Below, piece after piece: positions 1 to 6,661 of a DNA stretch of 64,000 nucleotides. Within the stretch, counting starts at the first letter, position 1; the number at the start of each line of letters is the position of its first letter. A model generated the notes under the pieces. That model had not been told where the DNA came from. It did no database searches and was given only the letters and a program-made list of their open reading frames with translations. The translations under genes were made by a program, and so were the position numbers. This stretch comes from Myxococcales bacterium (GTDB lineage: Bacteria; Myxococcota_A; Polyangia; Polyangiales; Houyiibacteriaceae): contig JAOTYL010000013.1 of assembly GCA_029861865.1 (NCBI GenBank), positions 69,995 to 133,994 of the forward strand. The letters are read 5' to 3'.

Positions 1-1419
1 AACCTCGACGTAGCTCGGCAGTGTGACCGTCGAAAGACGGACACCGACGTTGGGATAGTCATTTCTTCCCTCGGTCAAGATCTCATATCTCTTGGACGGC
101 TTTTCGATGATCTCGTAGTTGAACCAGTCATCATGGAATGTTTCGTAGTTCACCATGTGCGCGAAATGAATTTCGCATTCGCCCTGATGCACACCTTCCG
201 GGCAAACCGGCCTGCTCTTGGCGACCGGCGTGTCAACGGTTTCTGCGCTCTGTTGTACGCTGACCACCTGGTATCTATGTGCGGTGCCGCGAGGATAATT
301 TGCGTCGCTGCTCGTCCGCCAGAGTCCCCGCCGTGCGTCTACATTGGCTTTCCAGTGCCGACTCTCCGTTGCATCGAAAGGCTCCGCAAATCTGAGTATC
401 GTGGATGCGTATTCATCGATGGCGCAGACTAGTACGGGATAACCGCCTTCACCCAACGAGCACGTGCTGTCGTTACTTTCGTCCATGCTATCCCAAACCG
501 TGAAAGGAACCCCAACGAAGATTACACTGGCGCACCCGACGAAGTCGTCGTTGTCCGGGGTATGCTTCTTCCGGAATAGTGAGATGATGTTTGGCAGCAC
601 CTCGAGAGCACCACCCACGATGCCTAGCACCGCACCTACGCCAATCTTTGGCTGGAAATTGTCGATTCCCTGATCGATCAGCTCAATGAAATCATCGATC
701 TGAGCAAGTATCTGTTCGTAAAGTGGTGTATTCTGCGCTCGCTGCTGGGCCGTCAACGCGTTGAAGGCGGTTGTCGCCTGAGATCTCAGTACTGTCGCAA
801 CCTGCCGGAAGGCTGCTTTGGTCTGAGTTGACCCGAACAAGTTCTCCGAATAGACGTTGTCAAGGGTGGCCTCCAGCGCGGCGGCGAGATTCCCAAATTC
901 GGTCAGAATGGACCCGAGTTGATTCGCGTCGTCCTGCTCGAATCCACACGTTGTCAGCCCGGCGATCTTGACGTGCTTGCCAAGTCCAGCGAACGCAGTC
1001 TCCGGTACGTCCGGGAAATCGAACACGGCATGGCTAATGTCCTCTCCAAGGAGGACCTGTTCGCTGATCCGTGCGTTCCTCCGAACCTGAGCGGGCAGGT
1101 CGCCCCTCGTCACTCGAACTTTGGTGCTTCCGTCCGCGGTCCCTCCGGATACTGCTTTGGCCGACGTGGCTTCCCATATCATGGTCACGAAGTAAGGCTC
1201 TTCGTTTTCCCCACTGGCCCGATCGACGATCTCGAGAATCGGAAGGTCGATCTGGAGGTGTTCGGGATACGGACGAGGCGGACAGTTCGACCCGCAACAC
1301 GTCGGCCCTGCATTCAAGTACGAAGCCGCCAGAATGATCGGCACAAAGAAGGCCGCCGATTGCGTGGTTAGGCTAAGGGCTTTGCGACTTCGGGTTTGGG
1401 TCTTGCTTGGCTGGGCCAT
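1..1419 (-). CDS. Secreted or membrane-anchored protein of unknown function, C-terminus beyond the window
   Basis: An open frame of 473 codons runs on the minus strand from an ATG (complement 1417-1419) to the window edge without a stop. The N-terminus starts MAQPSKTQTRSRK and continues into a hydrophobic stretch of about 20 residues (around residues 16-36), so a signal peptide or anchor is likely. Shortly after come clustered cysteines (PTCCGSNC). The rest is mostly hydrophilic, with a Gly/Ala/Leu/Ile segment near residues 245-270 (around GAVLGIVGGALEVLP) that could be a second hydrophobic helix. I do not recognise a family and found no catalytic motif. A purine-rich AGGTGG lies just upstream of the ATG. 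The plus-strand frames here are shadows. The ATGAA array at 1465-1519 lies 46-100 bp upstream. Function unknown. Confidence 0.75.
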   Translation of the reverse strand, partial: MAQPSKTQTRSRKALSLTTQSAAFFVPIILAASYLNAGPTCCGSNCPPRPYPEHLQIDLPILEIVDRASGENEEPYFVTMIWEATSAKAVSGGTADGSTKVRVTRGDLPAQVRRNARISEQVLLGEDISHAVFDFPDVPETAFAGLGKHVKIAGLTTCGFEQDDANQLGSILTEFGNLAAALEATLDNVYSENLFGSTQTKAAFRQVATVLRSQATTAFNALTAQQRAQNTPLYEQILAQIDDFIELIDQGIDNFQPKIGVGAVLGIVGGALEVLPNIISLFRKKHTPDNDDFVGCASVIFVGVPFTVWDSMDESNDSTCSLGEGGYPVLVCAIDEYASTILRFAEPFDATESRHWKANVDARRGLWRTSSDANYPRGTAHRYQVVSVQQSAETVDTPVAKSRPVCPEGVHQGECEIHFAHMVNYETFHDDWFNYEIIEKPSKRYEILTEGRNDYPNVGVRLSTVTLPSYVEV

Positions 1420-1464
1420 GACACCACCTACGCTTTCTTCACGTCGATGATGCGCTTCTGAACT

Positions 1465-1519
1465 ATGAATTAGTGTGAAGTCTTATGAAGTTTGATGAAC
1501 GAAAATGAATGAAGATGAA
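1465..1519 (+). promoter_or_regulatory. Six-unit array of ATGAA direct repeats with exact 10-bp period
   Basis: ATGAA (GTGAA in unit 2) occurs at 1465, 1475, 1485, 1495, 1505 and 1515, each exactly 10 bp from the last, so every copy faces the same side of the helix. The array lies in the divergent gap between the secreted-protein gene and the lgt-like gene. A four-unit version of the same array lies upstream of the response regulator gene (3974-4008). Seen: the periodicity. Known: OmpR/PhoB-type regulators bind tandem direct repeats spaced about one helical turn apart. Inferred: this is an operator for such a regulator, most simply the one encoded at 3212-3907. Confidence 0.6.
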
Positions 1520-1524
1520 AATCA

Positions 1525-1540
1525 TCCCTCACGTGAGGGA
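1525..1540. promoter_or_regulatory. 16-bp perfect palindrome, possible operator
   Basis: TCCCTCACGTGAGGGA is a perfect inverted repeat that begins 6 bp after the last ATGAA unit. It has no loop and no following T-run, so it fits a dimeric regulator site better than a terminator. It sits 82 bp before the lgt-like start codon. No second copy was noticed in the window. Confidence 0.4.
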
Positions 1541-1622
1541 GGGCGTCGTGCGTGAGGCTGCGCGCGTTCAGCGATCACGATCGTTGACCGGCACCTGTGC
1601 AGGCCGGTAAAGGCTCGGACTC

Positions 1623-2447
1623 ATGGCGACGCAGCTTTTGATTCCGTGGTTCGTGGCAGAGCCCTGGGTGGTTCACCTGCCGTTTCGCGAGCGCGAGCTC
1701 GTCGTGCAACCGTTTGCGGTGTCCGTGATCGCGGCGCTGTTTGTCGGGTACGTGGTGGCGATTTTGTTTGCGAGAAAGCACGACCGCCCGGTCGACCTGA
1801 CGCTCAATCTCGCGCTTTACCTCGTCGGGTTTGCCTTCCCCATTTCGTACTTGCTGAACGGGCTCTTTTACCAGCCGGACAAGTTCTTCCATGTGCTCAC
1901 GCGTCCTTCGGAGATCGCGGGCGCCGGGCTTGGTTGGTCGATGTACGGGGGGATCATCGGCACGATCATCGGTGCTCTGGTGTGGAAGTGGCGGCGAAAG
2001 GCGTCGATCCTCGCGGTGGGCGATTCGTTTGCGTTCGCGGGGCCGTTTGGGTGGACGATCGCGCGCCTCGGCTGCTTTGTGACGCACGATCATCCGGGGC
2101 GGGTGAGTGATTTCTTTTTGGCGGTGGCGGATTATCAAACCGGGGCGCCGCCCTACGAGCCGCGTCACGACCTCGGCCTCTACGGAGCGATCGTATTGAC
2201 AGGAGTTGCGATCACGTTCTTCGTGCTCAACCAAAAGCCGCGGAAGCCGGGGTTCTACGTGGGGCTGCTTCCGATGCTGCATGCACCCTGTCGGTTCATG
2301 CTGGATTTCTTGAGGGCGCCAGCCGCGGAGGGCGGGGATCTTCGCTACGCAGGGTTGACCCCGGCGCAGTATGTGGCGGTGATCCTGTTCGTCGCGGGGG
2401 TGCTAGTGATGCGGCGGGTCGCCAGAAGCGATGCGGCGCCAAGCTAA
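1623..2447 (+). CDS. Prolipoprotein diacylglyceryl transferase (Lgt)-like membrane protein
   Basis: This 274-residue protein has several membrane segments and the family hallmarks of Lgt, which moves diacylglycerol from phosphatidylglycerol to the lipobox cysteine of prolipoproteins. Recognisable parts are the glycine-rich SMYGGIIG, the signature region ARLGCFVTHDHPG (where Lgt enzymes carry GRIGNFINGE-like sequence), RHDLGLYGA, and RFMLDFLR near the C-terminus. The HDHPG variant differs from classical Lgt, so this may be a paralogue with a different acceptor or lipid; I therefore give no symbol. It starts at ATG 1623 and its end overlaps the convergent CPBP gene by 4 bp. The phased repeat array and the palindrome lie just upstream. 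Three putative lipoproteins in the window would be substrates of a true Lgt. Confidence 0.75.
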   Translation: MATQLLIPWFVAEPWVVHLPFRERELVVQPFAVSVIAALFVGYVVAILFARKHDRPVDLTLNLALYLVGFAFPISYLLNGLFYQPDKFFHVLTRPSEIAGAGLGWSMYGGIIGTIIGALVWKWRRKASILAVGDSFAFAGPFGWTIARLGCFVTHDHPGRVSDFFLAVADYQTGAPPYEPRHDLGLYGAIVLTGVAITFFVLNQKPRKPGFYVGLLPMLHAPCRFMLDFLRAPAAEGGDLRYAGLTPAQYVAVILFVAGVLVMRRVARSDAAPS

Positions 2448-3208
2448 GCGAGCTCCGACCTCTTCGACTGCTCCGAGGTTTGCTCCACGTGCCAATACCC
2501 GACGAACACCAACACGAGGGCCATCGAGGACCCGACCGCGACCCACGCGTTGCCTTCGATAACGTTGAACGTCATCCCTTCACTCAGGACTCGCCCATCG
2601 AGAGAGTACGTGCTGTTGAAGCGGTAGAAGTTCCAGGCGTAATGAAGCGCAAGGCCGTACCCGATGTGCCGGTAACGCACGAAGAGGGCATTCGCGATCG
2701 CGCCAAACGAGAAGAGGCTCACCATGGCCGGCCACTCGATGTCGACGCCGTTGAGCCCATAAAGCAGGTGGTGGCCTACCGAGAACAGCGCCGCGGTCAG
2801 GATGATCACGGTTTTAGGGTAGGGAAACGCGCGAAGCAGCAGGGTGAGGAGGGCGGCCCGGAGGACGATTTCGTCATTGAGCACCTGAAAGAACTGATGG
2901 ATCTGCGCAGGGGGATAGGCATTCAGATGCGCGCTGACCGGCTCGACGACCACGACCGAAAAGATCAAATACCAACACGCCGGCAGCAGGATGAAAAAGA
3001 GCCCGACGCTCACGGCAAGCTCTCTTGACGACAACTTCACGCCGAAGAACGTCAGTGTCTCTCGCCCATAGAACATCGCTCCGACGAAGAGGATCACGCA
3101 TGTGCTCGGAATCGCGCGCCACCAAACCCCGGGTAGGTAGAGATACGGAAACACATAGGCTGCGACGGCAACCGCGGCCGTAGCGCCGGCCCAAACCTCG
3201 CGGAGCAA
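2444..3208 (-). CDS. CPBP family intramembrane metalloprotease (CAAX protease-like)
   Basis: This 254-residue, very hydrophobic protein has about seven predicted membrane segments. The CPBP/Abi motifs are visible: NDEIVLRAALL (an acidic pair plus arginine, with Asp-Glu in place of the usual Glu-Glu), then FSVGHHLLYG and HYAWN, which supply the metal-binding histidines. Members of the family are membrane-embedded proteases or membrane chaperones with varied substrates. The gene starts 3 bp after the response regulator stop, so the two are almost certainly cotranscribed. The acidic substitution is conservative but worth noting. Its substrate cannot be inferred from sequence. Confidence 0.8.
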   Translation of the reverse strand: MLREVWAGATAAVAVAAYVFPYLYLPGVWWRAIPSTCVILFVGAMFYGRETLTFFGVKLSSRELAVSVGLFFILLPACWYLIFSVVVVEPVSAHLNAYPPAQIHQFFQVLNDEIVLRAALLTLLLRAFPYPKTVIILTAALFSVGHHLLYGLNGVDIEWPAMVSLFSFGAIANALFVRYRHIGYGLALHYAWNFYRFNSTYSLDGRVLSEGMTFNVIEGNAWVAVGSSMALVLVFVGYWHVEQTSEQSKRSELA

Positions 3209-3211
3209 CGT

Positions 3212-3907
3212 TCAGAGGCTCCAACGATAGCCGTGCCCGCGTTCTGTTCGTATGGCGTCGAACCCGGGGTCGATCGCGCGGAAGCGTGACCGGATCGAGC
3301 GAATGTGGGCGGCTACGGTGTTCGGTGCGACTTTGATGTTTGCGGCGGTCATGAGCTCGTTGGCGGTCTTGGCTTGGCCAGGTGAAGAGGCTGCGAGGGC
3401 AACCACCATCCAGTAATGCGTCAGCGAGAGCTCGATCGGTTGGCCATTCCAACGAACCGTCGTGCGCTGCAAATCGATCGCGAGTGGCCCGACGACCACT
3501 TGGGTGTTGCGTCCCTCATCCCCTTCAAGGATCGCCTCGTGCCGTTCTAGCAACGTCTCGATCCGCACCGCGAGAAACTCGAAGCTGCTGTCCTTCGACA
3601 GATAGTCGTCGCCCCCTACGCGCAGTCCCGAGATGCGGTCGGCATCACTGTCGTATGACGTGAGAAAGATCACCGGCAGGGTCGACGATATCTTGCGAAG
3701 ATCTTGGCATAACCGAAACCCGCCATCTCGCTCATCGCCAAGCGCCACGTCGAGCACTGCAATGTCGGGGAGGGCGGCGGCGAATGCCTGGGTTGCGGCC
3801 TCCCGCTCGGCGAAGTGGCGGACGCCGAAGCCACGTGCCTCGAGGAAGTCCGCGTAGTTCTCGCGAATCACATCGTCATCTTCGACTAGGCCAATGGTGC
3901 AACGCAT
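3212..3907 (-). CDS. OmpR/PhoB-type response regulator, resembling the sortase-system regulator PdsR
   Basis: The 231-residue protein has a receiver domain (acidic pocket EDDD at residues 9-12, phosphoacceptor Asp53 in AVLDVALGD, the conserved Thr in IFLTSYDSD, the Lys in DYLSKD) followed by a winged-helix output domain ending in RTERGHGYRWSL. The receiver, especially LGDERDGGFRLCQDLR and FLTSYDSDADRISGLR, resembles what I remember of the proteobacterial dedicated-sortase response regulator family. No sortase and no partner histidine kinase is visible nearby, so it is an orphan here. A four-unit phased ATGAA array lies 67-101 bp upstream, suggesting autoregulation. The family assignment is from memory and moderate; the OmpR-type architecture is firm. 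Confidence 0.85.
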   Translation of the reverse strand: MRCTIGLVEDDDVIRENYADFLEARGFGVRHFAEREAATQAFAAALPDIAVLDVALGDERDGGFRLCQDLRKISSTLPVIFLTSYDSDADRISGLRVGGDDYLSKDSSFEFLAVRIETLLERHEAILEGDEGRNTQVVVGPLAIDLQRTTVRWNGQPIELSLTHYWMVVALAASSPGQAKTANELMTAANIKVAPNTVAAHIRSIRSRFRAIDPGFDAIRTERGHGYRWSL

Positions 3908-3973
3908 CTGTGTACCATCCGTTCAGTCACCATATCCTCAGACGCGCCCGAGGCCTAGACCCCGTCGCCCCAA

Positions 3974-4008
3974 TTCATTTTCATTCATCAAAAATCATCG
4001 AAATTCAT
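3974..4008 (-). promoter_or_regulatory. Four-unit ATGAA array with 10-bp period, matching the one at 1465-1519
   Basis: Read on the minus strand, ATGAA/ATGAT/ATGAA/ATGAA recur with exact 10-bp spacing (TTCAT on the plus strand at 3974, 3984 and 4004; ATCAT at 3994). Spacer sequence is partly shared with the first array as well (ATGAAtgaaaATGAA here, ATGAAcgaaaATGAA there). It lies between the divergent response regulator (start 67 bp away) and the lipoprotein gene at 4080 (72 bp away). Its AT-richness contrasts sharply with the GC-rich surroundings. Probable operator for the neighbouring regulator. Confidence 0.6.
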
Positions 4009-4079
4009 AAACGCAGCGAGATTCTTTGTCCGCGTGGCTTTGGTTGGGCGACTTGGCGGCCATCGCATACCCTAAGGAT

Positions 4080-5387
4080 ATGGCCTTGGTTCGTTCATTT
4101 TCTTTGTTTGTTCTCCCCGTGGCTCTATTGGCTTGCGGGGACGATGGTGCGCCGGCGCCGGTGGCGCTTCAAGACGTGGTGCGGTGCGATATCACGCAGA
4201 GCGTGTGTCAGCGTGCGATTTTCGAATCGGTGGCGGAAAGCCTGGGGGCCGATTCGACTACGCTGCCCGCCATCCGCACCATTTCGGTCGAGCAGTTCGA
4301 GGAAGAGGTTCGGAGTGGGGTGAGCGCCGACGACTTGATGGGGAATGACCCCGAGACGCGCGGCCTTCGCCTGATCGGGTTCATCCCGGAGGCGGCCGAG
4401 AGCGTGACCGAAACTGAGATCGACTACCAGGTGAGCGGGATCGCGGCGTACTACAGCAGCGGAAGCCGCTCGATCACGGTCATCGATCGCGACTACGAAG
4501 TGGTGACCGCACAGTCGATTCTGGCGCACGAGTTCGTGCATGCGATTCAGGACCGGCAGTTTGGGATCGGCTCGGTCTATGCCAACGTCGATACGACCGA
4601 CGGCGTGATGGGAGCCCGGACCGTCATCGAAGGGGACGCAACCTATTCTTCGTTCGCATGGATCTACGACAAGCTCGGCACCGCGGTCGACTGGGATCAA
4701 TTGTATCTCGACTTCCAAGAGGGCTCCCTTCTGGAGGCGGCGGATCCGGAAGTGCCGATCATTGCCTCAGCGTCGGGTTTCCCGTACGCGTACGGGCTCG
4801 AGCTCCTCGGTCGAGCAACTCAAGCGGAAGGGCTTTCGGGGCGTGCCGCGTTCTTCATGGCGCCGCCACCTTCGGCGCGGGACTCGATGGTCGGGTACGA
4901 GGCGTTCGTCAACAATGGCTTCACGATGATCGACGCGCCGGAGGATGCCTTCCCCGCGCCGGTGGCGGAAAGCGCGCTGACTCTCGAGGACCGCTTCGGC
5001 GCTTGGTATGCGTTTGCGACGCTTTTGCGTGCGGGGTTCGAGCGGGAGGTCGCGTTCTTCTACGCTAGCCTGTGGCTCGGCGATGAGCTCGGGGTCTTCG
5101 AGAACGGCTCGGAGGTCGTTGCGGTGTGGCGCATTCGGTTTGCGGTCGACCCGAGCCTTGTGGCCGAGGCGATCAATCAATCGGACCGAGACGTGGCCTG
5201 GTCGGCGGTGTTGCAGGACAATGACTTGTTCATCATCGCCGCCGAGAGCGATGCCTCGTTGGCGCTTTGGGAGGCGCAGCCACTCGACGTCGTGGCCGCC
5301 GCGCTCGCGTCGGTGCCGGATGTCCGAAAGGGGATTCCGGGGGCGGGCCCGCTCCGATGCAATCCGCCCCGTTTCCGCGGGAACTGA
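4080..5387 (+). CDS. Putative lipoprotein with HExxH metallopeptidase motif
   Basis: From ATG 4080 the product is 435 residues: a short signal peptide, then LPVALLACG, which reads as a lipobox with the lipidated Cys. The central part contains SILAHEFVHAIQDRQFG with His150, Glu151 and His154, the HExxH zinc-binding signature, followed some 30 residues later by TVIEGDATYSS, whose Glu may be the third ligand. This pattern suggests a gluzincin-like secreted peptidase, though the family is unknown to me. A TTG 54 bp upstream in frame would put extra residues before the signal peptide and is rejected. It lies downstream of the phased array and faces away from the regulator gene. Confidence 0.75.
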   Translation: MALVRSFSLFVLPVALLACGDDGAPAPVALQDVVRCDITQSVCQRAIFESVAESLGADSTTLPAIRTISVEQFEEEVRSGVSADDLMGNDPETRGLRLIGFIPEAAESVTETEIDYQVSGIAAYYSSGSRSITVIDRDYEVVTAQSILAHEFVHAIQDRQFGIGSVYANVDTTDGVMGARTVIEGDATYSSFAWIYDKLGTAVDWDQLYLDFQEGSLLEAADPEVPIIASASGFPYAYGLELLGRATQAEGLSGRAAFFMAPPPSARDSMVGYEAFVNNGFTMIDAPEDAFPAPVAESALTLEDRFGAWYAFATLLRAGFEREVAFFYASLWLGDELGVFENGSEVVAVWRIRFAVDPSLVAEAINQSDRDVAWSAVLQDNDLFIIAAESDASLALWEAQPLDVVAAALASVPDVRKGIPGAGPLRCNPPRFRGN

Positions 5388-5422
5388 CCTTTCCGTTTGA
5401 CCTCCCGCCAGCCCTCCCCCAA

Positions 5423-5505
5423 AATAGAACACGTTCTATTCCAAAAAGGGGACAGTCCCCTTTTTACAAGGGTTAACCCCTCGGAAAAGGGGACTGTCCC
5501 CTTTT
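5423..5505. repeat. Tandem palindromes including two GGGGACWGTCCCC elements
   Basis: Four dyads follow each other between two genes: AATAGAAC/GTTCTATT (5423-5440), a 23-bp odd palindrome centred on 5454 (core GGGGACAGTCCCC flanked by A5 and T5), GGGTTAACCC (5470-5479), and a 21-bp palindrome centred on 5495 (core GGGGACTGTCCCC). The same core with a similar AGGGGTTAA tail recurs at 14454. It behaves like an interspersed extragenic palindrome (REP-like). The A/T-flanked stems could also terminate transcription in both directions. Confidence 0.65.
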
Positions 5506-5515
5506 CAGGTGTTGC

Positions 5516-6649
5516 ATGAAGACTGAGATTTGTGAGCGGTTGGGGATCGAGTTCCCGATCTTTGCGTTTAGTCACTGCCGCGATGTGGTGGCGGCGGTCA
5601 GTCGGGCGGGGGGGCTCGGGGTGTTGGGAGCGGTCGCGTACAGCCCAGAGCAGCTCGAGCTCGAGCTGAAATGGATCGACGAGCATGTCGACGGCAAGCC
5701 TTACGGCGTCGATACGGTCATCCCCGCCAAGTACATCGGCAAGGACCAGGGCGACATCACCAAAGAGCAGCTCGAGCAGATGATCACGCCTGCGCATCGC
5801 AAGTGGATCAACGACCTTCTCGACCGCCACGGCGTCCCGCCGCTCCCCGATGACGTCGAGCAGATCGAAGGCTTGCTCGGGTGGTCGGCCTCCGGTGGCC
5901 GTGCGCACTTCGAGGTGGCGATGAAACATCCAATCGCGCTCATCGCCAACGCGCTCGGCCCGCCCCCCGACGACATCATCAGTCAGGCACACGACAAAGG
6001 TGTGATGGTCGCGGCCCTTTGCGGGACCGTGAAGCAGGCGATCAAGCAGAAGGACGCCGGCGTCGATATCGTCATCGCGTCGGGGTTCGAGGCGGGTGGT
6101 CATACCGGTGAGATCGGCTCGATGGTTCTGTTGCCGCAGGTGGTCGATGCCGTGGCTCCGACGCCCGTGCTTGCCGCCGGCGGGATCGGCTCGGGCCGAC
6201 AGATGGCAGCGGCGATGGTGATGGGAGCTGCGGGCGTCTGGACCGGCTCGATTTGGCTCGCCACCGAAGAATCCGACTCGATTCCGTCGTTGGTCGACAA
6301 GCTGCTCGTCGCCGATTCGACCGAGACGGTGCGCTCGCGCTGCATCAGCGGCAAGCCCGCCCGCCAGCTCAAGACGGCGTACACTCGCGCATGGGACGAA
6401 GACCCCGAGTGCCCCGGCTACCTACCGATGCCGCTACAATTCATGGCGACCTCCGAAGCGACACAGCGCATCACGCGCTTCGCGCAGAGTGGTGTCGAGG
6501 GCTCGGAGGCGCTCCTCGGCACGCCGGTCGGTCAGGTCGTCGGCCAGATGAACACGCGCAAGCCTGCCCGTCAGGTCGTCGAAGAAATGGTCAGCGAGTA
6601 CATCGACGCCGTCGAACACATCTCAACGCTGCTCGCCAACTCCGAGTGA
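5516..6649 (+). CDS. NAD(P)H-dependent flavin oxidoreductase, nitronate monooxygenase family
   Basis: The 377-residue product matches the FMN-dependent TIM-barrel family of nitronate monooxygenase/2-nitropropane dioxygenase. Characteristic stretches are IFAFSHCRDVVAAVSRAGG with LGVLGA at the N-terminus, the phosphate-binding ASGFEAGGHTGEIGSM, and VLAAGGIGSGRQMAAAMVMGA followed by GVWTGSIWLAT. The family oxidises nitronates or acts on other small substrates; the exact substrate is not readable. The ATG is 11 bp after the second REP-like palindrome, so that palindrome lies in or next to its leader. It probably forms a single-gene unit, since the next gene is convergent. Confidence 0.85.
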   Translation: MKTEICERLGIEFPIFAFSHCRDVVAAVSRAGGLGVLGAVAYSPEQLELELKWIDEHVDGKPYGVDTVIPAKYIGKDQGDITKEQLEQMITPAHRKWINDLLDRHGVPPLPDDVEQIEGLLGWSASGGRAHFEVAMKHPIALIANALGPPPDDIISQAHDKGVMVAALCGTVKQAIKQKDAGVDIVIASGFEAGGHTGEIGSMVLLPQVVDAVAPTPVLAAGGIGSGRQMAAAMVMGAAGVWTGSIWLATEESDSIPSLVDKLLVADSTETVRSRCISGKPARQLKTAYTRAWDEDPECPGYLPMPLQFMATSEATQRITRFAQSGVEGSEALLGTPVGQVVGQMNTRKPARQVVEEMVSEYIDAVEHISTLLANSE

Positions 6650-6661
6650 CGACGACTGAGG

